64,000 bases of DNA from the NCBI RefSeq assembly GCF_011397635.1, contig NC_064760.1, positions 30,895,856-30,959,855 on the forward strand, given 5' to 3'. The notes below the pieces were generated by a model. That model made no database searches, was not told where the DNA came from, and was given only the letters and a program-made list of their open reading frames with translations. Shown here piece after piece: positions 1 to 11,900 of the stretch. The translations under genes were made by a program, and so were the position numbers. Source of the stretch: Epinephelus fuscoguttatus. Lineage: Eukaryota; Chordata; Actinopteri; Perciformes; Serranidae. Position 1 is the stretch's first letter, and each line of letters opens with the position of its first letter.

Positions 1-846
1 CTTAAGTAGAGCCCTTCACCCCTCACTCAGACTCACTATCCATGAATTCCCTGAACAAAACTAATTCAGGACCCCTGTGACCAGACACATAATTAAAAGC
101 TGCTCAGTCATCTGCCTGTGTCAATGTGTATGCTCGTCATGCCTGGAACAAAAAGTTCTCCTCTACATCCAGGTCCAATGGCAGAATATGGTATATCTCA
201 CCTAATGCAATCTTTAGACTTTATTTTTTTGGTCTAACAATGTCTTTCTGCAGGAAGTATGAGACCAGTGTGATTTAGGGTCATAGCAGTGAATCAGCAT
301 TACCAAAGAAAACAAGTTGAACAAAGTGATTCACTTCTTTGACCGGACCCCAATCAGCAGCAGACCTTGTGCCTCTGCCATGATGTAGGTCGACCATTAT
401 GATCCCCGACTCACTTACTGTAGCCTACGTATGTGAGCAGGAGCTGTATTTCTTTTCTTTCCTGTCCAAGGTTTGTGTGTTCCAGTAATGATGGGCGGCC
501 ATGGGGAACCAGCGTCACAGAGGGACCTGGCAAGGTATTCAGGGGCCAGTTGAGCACTTCCACTAACAGCTACGGCTTCTGTGATAATTATATCTCCAGC
601 GGGGACAATCTGGAAAGGTTATTTCCATCTGCTAAAAGGCGTGTGGGTGGGCTTCCTCTTGGCCCTTGTGGAAAAAAGGATAGGGGGAGCAAAAGTGTCA
701 GAGGAGACCTGCATTAAAGAAAGACTCTGTCAAATACTCTGAATATACTGAGCTTTAATTGACACAACTAATGTGCCAAGTACCCCTTAATCTGCTTAAA
801 TTTCATCCCTCTTTCTCTAGATCTTTCTTATATTTCTATTATTGGG
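1..846. other. Gene-free stretch
   Basis: No exon, RNA gene or clear repeat was recognised here. The longest open frame (433-717, plus) has no domain, no splice-site context and ordinary composition, so it is treated as chance. Confidence 0.5.
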
Positions 847-1014
847 CAGTGGTTGAATGTAACTAAGTACATTTACTCAAGTACTTTTTTCAGAGGTACT
901 TGAGTATTTCCTTTTTCTGCTACTTTATAGCGTTATTCTACTTTGCTACATCTCAGAGGGAAATATTTACCTTACCTTAGCTGTCTTAGCTTGTGGGCCT
1001 ACCATCGTCTACAG

Positions 1015-1317
1015 TAGTGGTTCCCAACTGGTGGGTCGTGGTCCAAAAGTGGGTCATGGGTCCTTTCTGAACGGACCGCAAGTGACTCGCAAGTGTGACA
1101 AGTTTGTAAAAAAAACACTTTATTTTGAAGTACAGTGCATTTCCAGCACAGAGCTTTTATTTTGAAGTGCTGTTTCCTGCTGTAGAGCGAGTGACTAATA
1201 GACAGAGACAACATGGTCACACCAAGTATGATTCTGAATATATTATATTATGTGGACTTTGAACTAACAACTAAGGAGAAATCTGGAGCCTGTGGCTGGA
1301 CCAGTTGGGAACCACTG
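1015..1317. mobile_element. Non-autonomous hAT element (MITE), 303 bp, with intact target duplication
   Basis: The terminal inverted repeats are TAGTGGTTCCCAACTGG on the left and CCAGTTGGGAACCACTG on the right; only the outermost base mismatches. A perfect 8-bp direct repeat, GTCTACAG, flanks both sides (1007-1014 and 1318-1325), as expected for hAT transposition. The interior has no coding capacity. A second copy lies at 18414-18686 in the opposite orientation. Confidence 0.92.
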
Positions 1318-1644
1318 GTCTACAGAGCCCATTCTGGCAGTGTTATTGTTTTTTTCCAGAAGGCATCAAGTACTAGCCAATGAGAGGCAAATTAGGACAG
1401 GTGTTTGCAGAACGCATGTTGCTGTGATAACAAGGGCTTGGAAGGAGGAAATTTGGCATGCAGACGAGATGGCACTTCAACAGTTCCGAAAAACTCTCTT
1501 GCATACTTATTACTAGTGTGGCATTACTTAAGCTTAGTTTTAGTTAAAGTTCGGGTAGGAGGTTTAATTTTGACGTCAGTGTGCAAAAATCCCACAATAA
1601 ACGTTAAATGTATTGTAATTTAAATGGTCTCAAGAACACTAAAG

Positions 1645-2035
1645 TTTTCCCCTACAGATTGACTCTGTTTCCAGGCTTAAGAAAATTTAGCCCATTATGG
1701 GAGACTTTGGCCAATCACAGGCCGTTTTCAGCGAGAGTAGCTGTCAATCATGTCAGTCACTGCTCCTGAACTGCAGTCATTCTTTCAAACCAGGCAGCAC
1801 TGATCAAATATAGACAAGATTCTGTTACTGCGTTGCCTATTTCTCACCTCAAATGATTTCAGAAACATATTTTAGTGTACTGTTTAGCTGTAAAGTTTGT
1901 GACCCAGTCGCCATGTTGAAGATCGTTGAGCTGAAATGAAACACCGCCCACTGGTTGGAGCAAACTTTCTCAATTTAAAGTCAAACACCATGATGAAATA
2001 TTTTGAGGTGAGACATAGGCAATACACAATTTTGA
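1645..2035. repeat. Foldback repeat inside the older element
   Basis: Arms at 1833-1860 and 1995-2022 are imperfect reverse complements; both contain the TTGCCTAT and CACCTCAAA(A/T) motifs. They enclose about 130 bp. The segment resembles a dispersed fish repeat with 'CCAATCACAGG' and 'CGCCATGTTG' motifs. No coding potential was seen. Confidence 0.55.
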
Positions 2036-2374
2036 TTAATTTTTTAACAGTGTTTGACAGTACTATAATAAACTATAATATGACGATATACTATTATAGG
2101 TTAAGATTCCCAGCAGTATCTTAAAATGAGCTCTACCTATAACAGCTACAAGATGAATGCATTAATGCATCACTGAAATGACCCAGGCATTATCTTAAAA
2201 CTGGCCATTCTGCATGAGTACTCTTCCCTTTGGTACTTTAAGTATATTTTCATGCTTATACTTTTATTTAAGTAAGATCTTGAAAACAGAACTCTTACTT
2301 GTATTTTTACACTATAGACCAAATGATAGTTTTACTGAGCTAAGTAAAAGATCTCAGCACTTCTTTCAACACTA

Positions 2375-2711
2375 GAGCTGAGGCTACACCTCTCCCTTGC
2401 ACAGCAGCTTGATTAGTAACTGCAGCTACCGTAGGCAGCAGGGCTGTCAAAATGTGGATTTCATACACCAAAGCAGTGCGGACTGCAATAATAACTGTGA
2501 TACTCCAAATAGCCAAGACTAAAAACCTGGAAAAAATTGTGAGGGATGGACTAACAGTATGTTTGAATGTAAGCCACTGATGCCAGTGTGCCTGGCTAAT
2601 TAGTTTCCTACATCCAGGGCCAAGGGGAACCATATTATTAGTTATTATTACTTATTATCAGGCCACCTAACTAAAAGATTGTGGGGTTGGGGTTACTGGT
2701 TGCATAAGGAC
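2375..2711. other. Short gene-free stretch
   Basis: No exon or recognised repeat. The minus-strand open frame at 2340-2633 lies partly in the neighbouring repeat and shows no domain. Confidence 0.45.
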
Positions 2712-3016
2712 AGCAATTCTAAAACTTTTCCTGTCATGCCCACCCTCAGGGGCTGAGAAAAATTCATGTCTACCCACCCCACTTTTTTTTATTCAGCATT
2801 AACAGTATTCGGGGAAGAAAATAACAAACAAAAAGGATCCCTGTTGGGGTTTTTGTGAGATAAAGGTCAACACTTCATCAGCAAACTTATTCTTATTTTC
2901 CCTGTATAATTCCTATTTATTCAAAATGATTTCATGCCATATTTTCCCCTGGTCATCCACCTGCAGTGGCTCTATATCCCCTCATGGGAGCCTGCCCCAC
3001 ATTTCGAGAATTGTTG
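2712..3016. mobile_element. Probable degenerate hAT-type MITE
   Basis: The ends are imperfectly inverted: GCAATTCTAAAACTTTT on the left, and a right end whose reverse complement reads AACAATTCTCGAAATG. The interior (…GGGGCTGAGAAAAATTCATG…) is of a kind I associate with dispersed fish MITEs. No target duplication is visible. Confidence 0.45.
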
Positions 3017-3284
3017 GAACACAGCGGTAGCAGCAGAGTAAGCAGTTACATGATTGCATGTGTATATAGACATCAAATGCACTTTTCTACTTTTAAGTCA
3101 TAGAGAAACCTAAAAAAAAATCAGCCAAGACACTGAGTAAAAATTAATGTGCTAGCTTCTCCTAAAAATGAGAAGCCTACTTTTGTCTACCTGACTCAGA
3201 TTGGTGGCCCATTGTTTAAACAGTGATCAAGAACATTTTCAAGGTGCACATATACATCTTTTAGCATTGTAAACCATAGACTGC

Positions 3285-4590
3285 GGAACTGGGGGGGCCA
3301 GGGGGGCCATGGCCCGGGTAACTTTTGTACTCTGACATAGAGGGCTGCATTGGGATTGGGTCCCGCTGGGTCCCCATTAAACAGTAGTAGAAGAAGAAGA
3401 AGAAGAAGAAGAAGAAGAACAGGCGACAGGATGTCAGCACAGGAACTTGGTGCACATGCATGAGCGTTTCCACTCCATATTTATTCATAAATGGACGAAT
3501 ATGCCCTGAACCAGCTTTCATACCAATTTGCCGCTTGCTCCACTTGTCTGTCTGTCTGTCTGTCGGTGCCATCTGTCATAAGACAAATATGAAAGAAGAC
3601 GTGCAGTTTATTGTGTTTCACCGGCGATGAGCTGTCATTACGCACGACTATTACGCACGTCTGCGCGCTCTTTATAACTCACTGTGTGAACCTATGTTGC
3701 ATAATAAAGATTTGCCCCCTCGTAATTTTTAACCGCCCCCTCAGTAACTTCATCCTGGCGCCAGGCTTGCCTTAACCTCAATCACTGCGTGATTATATAA
3801 AGGTAGAAAAATAAATAAATACAGAGGAGGAGAAGAGAATATGAAACAGCCTTTATTTCATTAAAACCTAAATGAAAACAACGAAATAGGAGCGGTATTC
3901 CTGACCAGTGCATCAAAAGACATGCAGGCCAGGGGAACGAAACAAACAACCCCATGAATCTCTTTATTAATAGCCTATAATATGACGTGTTTTCTCCTGC
4001 AGGACGGGAGAAGACACAAAATCAGTGCATCTCTATTATTGTGCGGGCATAAATTCTCAGAGTTTTGCGGGAGCGGGCGGGAGTGGACATACACATTGCA
4101 GTTGCGGGCGGTAATGGTCAGAAATTCAGCGTTCTGGTTACTTTTCAGTAACTGCGCAGCTGCACTTGTTTTGTTGTTGTTGTGTGTGTGTGTGTGTGGC
4201 TCTGCACATCAGTCTGATATGAGTGCTGACTTGTGATGATAATGAATATGATGTTGATTTAGATTCAAGGCAGCAAGATGAGTTTTGGTTGTGGTTGTGG
4301 ACTGGATGTACTTTGTTGTTTGCTATAGTTTCATCTGTGCGTTTATGTGTAAATAGGCTTGGCCTGTTGTGTGTGAATGTTAGAGTGGGATCAGAGGGGT
4401 TAATCTGAGCAAGCATGTGTTCGTGTTCATGCGTGTACTGTAGATGTGACTGTGTGGCGTCAGAATAAAAAAAGTGCTCCGCAACGTTATTTAATACATC
4501 AGTAATATTGTCTGTTTGAATGCATATGCCCCCCCACCCCCTCCACGTGACTTGAAATTATGGCCCCCCCTTGTTCAGATGCGTTCTGCG
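3285..4590. repeat. Compound repeat region with simple repeats
   Basis: A G/C-run motif near 3285 (GGGGGGGCCAGGGGGGCC) is echoed in inverted form near 4561 (GGCCCCCCC), suggesting the worn ends of an inserted element. Between them are a (GAA)n tract at 3390-3419, a (GTCT)n patch near 3546-3565, a (TG)n tract at 4179-4198 and 'GCGGGAGCGGGCGGGAG'-type sequence near 4068. The open frames overlapping these tracts are low-complexity translations, not genes. Confidence 0.4.
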
Positions 4591-5322
4591 GTCCATGTTG
4601 TAAACTCCATTCATGTCATGCTAGAATGTAAACTTGACAGGTGTAGGAACAGTTATTTAAAGAGGTGGGGTTAAGTGAATGGCCACTTAGCCTACATTTC
4701 ATAAACCACACAGTGAAGGTGTGAATGTGCTACGTATCGAGCTATGTATGCAACCATCCAGCTCACTGAGCACTTGGGCACGTTTCCAAATGTAGCTACG
4801 CCCCATTTTGTAAGCATCATATTCTTATTTAATACAACCTACTGAATTACTGCCTCTTCTACAGTGGATTTTCCCTGTTGAACATGAGTGGGAAATTACA
4901 GAGCAAAATCATTTCTCTTGACATGAATGTTTAAACTTGTCTTGACTTCCTATCATGTGCTAAAGTGTGATCTCTTATTTGTGGCAATAAGAAACACTGT
5001 AGTGTGTCTGTCTAGGGGAAACCAGACATAACATGCTGTTTGATTCCTCCACTCCTTCCAAGAATGGCCGGCTGCACAGTATCAATCATAGCACAAAGAA
5101 GCAGTTTATTGTAAACCTCAGAGATGATCAATGCCTAAAGCAACAAATCATTCTCCTCCCCAACGCCCCTAACAAAAATACAGCTTTAATAAATGACAAG
5201 TCTTTAACCTGAACTCCTGAACTGAGACATGTTCGCTAACAAACAACAAAGGCCTTGTCATTCCTACTGAACTGCTACTTGAAGTGCTCCATATTTACAG
5301 TGGAATCTTATCTTAATATATA
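4591..5322. other. Gene-free stretch
   Basis: AT-rich DNA with no exon, RNA gene or repeat that I can name. Confidence 0.45.
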
Positions 5323-6300
5323 ATGATGAAAACTGTCTGTCTGTCTGTGTGTCTGTTCCACGTCTTTCTCCTCACTGACGTGGTCAATCCATGTGAAATT
5401 TGGCACAGTGGTAGAGGGTCATGGGAGGATGCAAATGAGGCAATATTACATCAATTGGCCAAAGGGGGGCACTATAGCAACCGATTGAAATTGCAAACTT
5501 TGAATGGGCATATCTCAAGCCCCGTATGCTGTAGAGACATGAATCTTTGCACAGAGATGCCTCTCCTCACGAGGAACAAATTTGCCTCAAGAACCTATAA
5601 CTTCCTTTTATATAGATCTTCCGCCATTTTGAATTTTTTGAAAAACACTTAAAATCGATCTCTTCCTAAGAAGTTTGACCGATCTGCATGAAACTCGGTG
5701 AACATAATCTAGGGACCAATATCTAAAGTTCCCTCTTGGCAAAAGTTGGACAACTTACTAAAACTGAGCTTCTATAAGGCAATGAATATTGCGGAGGGCG
5801 TGGCTCATCACATAAAGGTGTATAACATCTCAAGGGTTTCACCGATCACCACACAACTTTGTAGGCATATGACCACACATAATCTGAGGGGATCCCTCCA
5901 TTATTGACCCCATCAAACAAAATGGGGGCGCTAGAGAGCTAATTTCTTATCTAGGCCTAACCGCTATATCGATTTTTACTAAACTTGGTAGATATGTAGA
6001 ACAGGACGCCTCAAGGTGACTGGAGAAATTTAACTCTAATTGGCAACTGGGTGGCGCTATAACAACAGAAAAATGCTTAAAAATGGCTAAAATGCGACCG
6101 ATCGCTGTGGCTCCCCCTGTGGCCGAAAGTTTGGGGGTTTTTTTTCTAATTTTTGGTATGACTAAGTCATGGTATGGTATGCTGTACATAATCACGGAAA
6201 CTGTCAGTGTGTCATTCTGTCAGTCAGTCATTCTGTCTGTCCCACGTTTTTCTATTCGCTGACGTGGTCAATCTATGTGAAACTTCACATAGGCATTGAG
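5323..6300. repeat. Dispersed teleost repeat with two copies of a CACGT..TGACGTGGTCAAT motif
   Basis: A block containing (CTGT)n, then CCACGT, then CTGACGTGGTCAATC, then ATGTGAAA occurs at about 5331-5400. It occurs again at about 6200-6285 as a direct repeat some 870 bp downstream. The DNA between is full of 'GGTGGCGCTAT', 'ACCGATC' and 'TTGAATTTTTTG' motifs that I associate with a common fish repeat. Class unknown. Open frames here are not supported as genes. Confidence 0.55.
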
Positions 6301-8539
6301 GATTGGTATAGATAGAAGGTGACAAAGCTACCAATGGGTCAGAATTACTAACTACGACCTCAAGTCTATAACAGTTTCCTGTTCAAAGTCAGAAATCTGC
6401 TTCTCTACTTAGAGTTCACACAGAACTACATGCTGGCTTCAATTGTAGGAAGTGACAGAGGTAGAGGTGAAGGCCAGCTTGCTCAAACGGAATGATGTCA
6501 TCAGTTTGTACAGTCCAGAGGCAGTAATCAGACAAGCCAATCACGGGGTACCACCTGTCGCTCATCAACCTAGCACGCTCTAAGCAAAAGCTGCAAATGA
6601 AGACAGAGATCTGCCAAATCAGTCATCAAAAACAAATATGACCCAGGGTCATAAAAAATTCACAACCACACTATTCGTTCTGTCAGTGTGGTATTATTGA
6701 TCAGTTCCTGTAACAGAAAGTGCTCAAAATTAGACAAGTAAACGTTTAAGCCTGTCAGAACCATGTGCTTAAACAGCTTGAAATGCTTTCATAAACTTCT
6801 AGTCATCTTGGCTTGTAATAACTGCTTTCTGTAGAGGAAGTTTCACATGCTATCAGTCTTCACAATTATTGACATAGTGTTTCCCACATCATTGTCAATC
6901 GCCACGCTGTGACATTTGCTATGAAACAAGTGAAAAGGTTAACGATATCTGAAACAAATTGTACAGTACTCGAGGAGGCGAGGTCATTTGATTGGCTGTT
7001 TGCCTGATGCCCCGATACAATTAGTCTTTTGGATTCATGAGGCTGAGTTGAAGATAATAAGCATGATTTATATGGGCACAGGAGGATAATGAAATTTAAT
7101 TCTTGTCTGTCAGGATGTGATGGAAGTCTGTAACTACCAAAGAAGAAGAGAAGCACTGTCCCTGAAGCACAAACATCAGAGATCATGTCGTCATGTCTCT
7201 TCTGTTTTTTAAAGCAGTATTATCATAGGCTTGAATAATAATGTGTCTAGTTAAGATGCTGTTGTTGGTTAAAATTGCTTTATGTGCGTTTTTCTTCTCA
7301 AGCGTGAAATTGTCTATACAATAACTGCACTTGTAATCCATAATATCTGATGCAGCGTTACAACCAGGGGATAACTGACTATCGTCAGATAATACTGAGC
7401 TTTGCTTTGCACTGTAGAGTACTTCACAATGGAAGTGTGAGACATGGTGTGACAAATTGATTACGTGCATTGTCCTCAGTATGATGTTATCAGGCCCGGG
7501 GACAGTACAGTTTGCAACAGCTCCTAATGCTCAGTTTCCTAGAAACTAAGAGTCCCGTCTGCCTCAGTACATCGTGTTCACTCATTTTGATTTGACAATT
7601 AGTTTGTCGGGGGTCTAGGGTGCCTGTAGCGGCAATAAAACCTCTCAACTTGAACCAAAGGAGTAAACACATTTTGATTTGGATTAACCCGACCCAATCT
7701 TTTGCCTTGAATGAATCAAACCAAGATGCAGACACGCACGTAATGTTTAATGCAGATGTGACAGAGAGGGTTAAAGTTTTTGTTTTGTGAACTTGTTTTT
7801 GTAGTTTTTAAAGCAAAAATAAGTTTAGATTATGTAAGAGTGTATTGTCTCATGATTTACAACATTATCTGAGTTGTCCATCTCATGCAGTTTCGTCCCC
7901 AGGGATACTTAATTCAAAGTGAGTAGAGGCTTGGGCTGTATTTCTCATTGACACCGTCTGACCAGACAGGAACTGTGACCTGGTTACGGCCAGAAAACAA
8001 GAGAAGAGGGTGGGTCAAGGAACTGACCCTGACCTAAAGGAAATAAGGTTATGGAAAAATTTACGAGAAATATGGGGTGAACAACAGGGTGCACACCGTT
8101 TGCACTGTATATATTAGCACATGCCACATACAATGCTGACCTGTTAATACCTGGTCTATACTGTATAATGCCAAGATACAGCTTCTACCCACAACATCAC
8201 TGCTGTGATAATTTTGGTGATATTCATGGTCTAACTTTAGCTGAAGCATTCCCACCACATGTGTTTAAAAAAAGGGTCTCCCTGTCTCTGCCCTAATAAA
8301 ACTATTTTAAATAATTTAAAATAGAATTACAAGATCTGATAGACTGAACACCTGTCCATGAGTGGCTCCCTCTAAAGGATAAGCTGGTATATCTGATAAA
8401 TGGATTGAGATCTGTATCAGTAATTATGAGATACCAAGCTATATCTGCATAAATATAAGATACAGAAGCCATATTTATTTATTTATTTTTGCTGTTGATG
8501 CATGTGATGCACATCCATTTATTTAATTTATTTAATTTC
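6301..8539. other. Gene-free stretch
   Basis: No exon or repeat family recognised. The three minus-strand open frames at 6866-7735 show no domains and lack convincing splice signals. Confidence 0.45.
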
Positions 8540-8920
8540 AGTGCAAGACAGGCTGTTTAAACATGAATCTGTGCAGTCACTGGCACCACTTGGCATCCTA
8601 TGTAAGCTTGGAGTAGAGCTGCTGCTCCTTTGTGTCGAAGGGGGCCAGTTGAGGTGGTTCGGGAATCTGATCAGGACGCCTCCCGATTGCCTCCCGTAAG
8701 GGGTTTTCTGAGCACATCCAGCTGGTAGGAGGCCCCGGGGCAAACCCAGAACACACTGGAGGAATTATATATCTCATCTGACCTTGGAACACTTTGGGAT
8801 TCCCCAGGAGGGGATGGAAAGCATTGCTGGGGAGAGGGATGTCTGGAGTACCTTGCTCAGCCTGTTGCCCCTGTGACTTGGCCCCACATGAGCAGATGAA
8901 AATGGATGAGTAGATGGATG
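8540..8920 (+). mobile_element. 3' fragment of an L2-like LINE
   Basis: Translated in the plus direction with stops and frame breaks, this stretch gives the C-terminal end of a fish LINE polyprotein: a W/F-G-N/H-L-x-R-x-P-P block, then GRRPRGKPRTHWRNYI, then LGIPQEG and a leucine/proline-rich end. It stops in a short, poor TGGA-like tail (ATGGATGAGTAGATGG). The 5' part is absent, as in most L2/CR1-type insertions. It is a dead, 5'-truncated copy; a second copy is at 24430-25076. Confidence 0.75.
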
Positions 8921-11900
8921 GAGATACTGGCAACCACAGCATGTACACTGACTAATTTGGTATAGCAGTTTGTTTCCAACTGCTTTGACAATACAGTGTG
9001 ACAGACAGATCCTGCAGACAAAAATATCTTTTAAAGATGCTCAGCATTTCAAATCAGCAACAAACGTAATATGTTACATTTGTTGGTTTCATACGCATCA
9101 TATTAACTACACCATATATGTATCATACAGTACCACTGTTCGAGACCACAGTAAAGAAAAGTGTGTCATTTTAACAAGATGTAAGGATATTTCCAGCCAT
9201 GTTGTGCTGACCAGACCCGGTATTTCAAGCCGAAAACATGATCTTCCCCTAACCCTAACAAGCGTTTTTTTTGGTGCCACAAACACTTGACACACACACA
9301 CACACAACATAAAATTAAATCATAAAGAAACATAAACTTTTAACATATCTGCTGCATATTAAATACAGTTCTGTGACCTGCAGTTTGCAGAAATGCCAAC
9401 ATGTATTTTGGGGACTGGAATGTTACCAAGCAATGTGTACAACACTGCACAGCGTAGGAAACCTGCCAGAAGCCCGTAAGCCCGTAAACATGTACACACA
9501 CACACCCCATGCATTGCATACATTTTTGGCCCAGCTTGTAAAAAAAAGTTTAACAAGTTAAGTAACTGAAATGAACGTGCAAACTTGCACAACAGAGTTG
9601 ACAGACAGTTAAGCTGCAGGTTTTTCATAGTTTTAACATTCCACAGATTGGTAGCTGCTTCTGTTGTTTTGTCTTCCGCAGTCTGAGTGACAATTATGTA
9701 TGTAAGATTTCATGTTTGGATAGTTTGCTCTAATGTGAGAAACATGCACCTGCAGAACATGCTTCAATGAACCATTTAGCCTCTAAAAGCCTGTGATAAC
9801 TGTACAATTGTCTTATAGTACTATTTCTACAACATTACCTTTGGCAGTATTGATAGACGGGTGACAAAGAGACAAATTATGTTTTGGTTTTTTTTTTGGT
9901 TTTTTTTGGTAATTTCTACCTTTTATTTTGATAAAATTCTAAATATGGATTGGGTACCACTTGAACTCATCTTTGCGATCCTCATGACTCTGTCACCAAA
10001 ATATTAATATATATGTGCTAACATCTAAAGTGACTAAATCTGTTAATACAAATCCATGCTCATAATTCTTGAAGATGACTAGCTGCTCATTTGTAAAACA
10101 GCTCTTGGGGTCATTTATGATTAAGATCAATGCTCTAACTGATCACTGAATAGTCCGAACTCACACTGGCTGCAACTGTAATGAGGAAAGATGAGTTCTG
10201 TAATGGGAGACAGGAGGATGAAAGGCCACAGTGTCTGATGCATGGTGAGGATTTGTATTAAAGTTCTGGGTAACATAGAGCAGTATTGATTATGCCAGAG
10301 TGGAGTAAAGAATAATAGTCTCTCTCTCTCTTAATGGTTAAAATCAGAGGGCTCCACTGCTCCTTGCAAGACAGGGTTGGACCAGTCTTAAATCTGGCTG
10401 ATCTCAGGTCAGAGAAACCAAACACAACACAGAGAAGGTCATGACCGGGTTGTTTGTAATTACCTGAAGCTCAGTTTTTCAGCCTCGTCCTTTTGTGCAA
10501 ATTAATTTCTTATTGTTAACCCAAACCATAGGGGATGCTTTTCTCTGAGGTCAGCAGGATAACCTAAGGTGTCTGTTTAATCTACAAAGTCCCTCAGGAC
10601 CAGCACTGGTTATTCAGAGAAGGGATGGGGAGAATGGCTCACTTCATCAAAGTTAATCTAACACATTACACAGTGTACTGAATGTGTAATTTTTCACAGC
10701 TGGTGCAACTTCCTTGTACGCAGGTGCCAATGTTGTGTCTGAGGAAGAACACAGAGACCTCTAAATATTAAATTACCTTAGCAAAAGTAGGCATCTGATG
10801 CTTCCTCAATATGTTAGTGAAATCCACTTGTAATTTTTCAGTCCAGTGGTTACATTAACGCATTCATGCAAACCATGGATACATCAAATTTTGTAAGTTT
10901 CATAAAAACCATACCAACGTTTCTAAAGTGACATAGTTTTTTTTACATAGTTGAGACAGCTGTCAAGTAGCCAAGCAGAGACCTCTATTCGAAGACCAGC
11001 CCTGTTTTTTAAAGACACGTCATGAAGTTTCCAGCGGTATTTGTTGCAACAATAATGTGATTTTTTTTACATTAAATTATGACATGAAAGACATCAAATT
11101 TTAACATATTTGCTTCATAGGAAACGTGCAAATGTAACATATATGTCATTTGCAGGAATGGACAATGTCAGCATTTATTCTAGTGACTGGGTTGAATGTA
11201 TACAATGCTATTTTGAGAATTAATATGCCACCATGCAGTGTTTACCAGTCCCACCAGTGAATTACCTAAAGCAAAACCCAAAGAAAAACAACACAGACTG
11301 TGAATGCTCAACCTGAAATGAGGGCTTCTGAGAAGAGATACATGTTGTGTTTTTGAACGGAAACATAACATGCCATAGGCAGTGTCCGTCACCTGACAGT
11401 TCCTCATAGTTTAAGCTGCTGTAAAAGTGTTAGCTGTGTGACGTTCACATAACTCACAGCTCTTTTAAACAGCAACCATGCTCCTTTTTGAAGAACATGT
11501 CCCAAGGTTACTGATCCTACGACGGCCACTTACAGTGGAATTCAAAGTGTGTTACTGTGTTTTGCATGTCTTCTGTTGTGACTCCTGTTTATTGAACTGC
11601 ATTGTCATAGGGGAATGCAACAATACTAATAAATACCTTTTTCCCGCAACTCATCCTGAATCTCTTTGCAGCTTTACGATGTTGAGAACCATTGACGTTT
11701 GTCTAATGTTCTCTGATCTGGGTTTCTGTGAAGCACCTTGCATTTCCCTTAGGATGAAATATGCTCCATAAAAGTTTTCCCTGTTTGCTTCCTTACTCAT
11801 AGCGGAGCATGCTTTATCACAACTGTAATTACTTGCAAAGACTTACTTACAGAGGGAAAGTTGCCATTTTAAAGCTCTCTAGGGTTCTGGTGAATGCACT

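Larger units (their letters stand above)
847..2374. mobile_element. Old teleost MITE-like repeat split by nested insertions
   Basis: The left part (847-1000) begins CAGTGGTTGAATG and is rich in paired AAGTAC/GTACTT motifs. The right part (about 2120-2374) has the matching inverted ends and finishes AGCACTTCTTTCAACACTAG. I recognise this arrangement as a very common fish repeat that is normally a few hundred bases long. Here its halves are pushed apart by younger DNA, including the element at 1015-1317 and a foldback at 1645-2035. No 8-bp target duplication survives at the outer ends. The class is uncertain (hAT-like by end sequence). Confidence 0.6.

Noticed and set aside
8598-8948. 116-residue minus-strand open frame
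   Set aside because: Antisense to the L2-like LINE 3' end.
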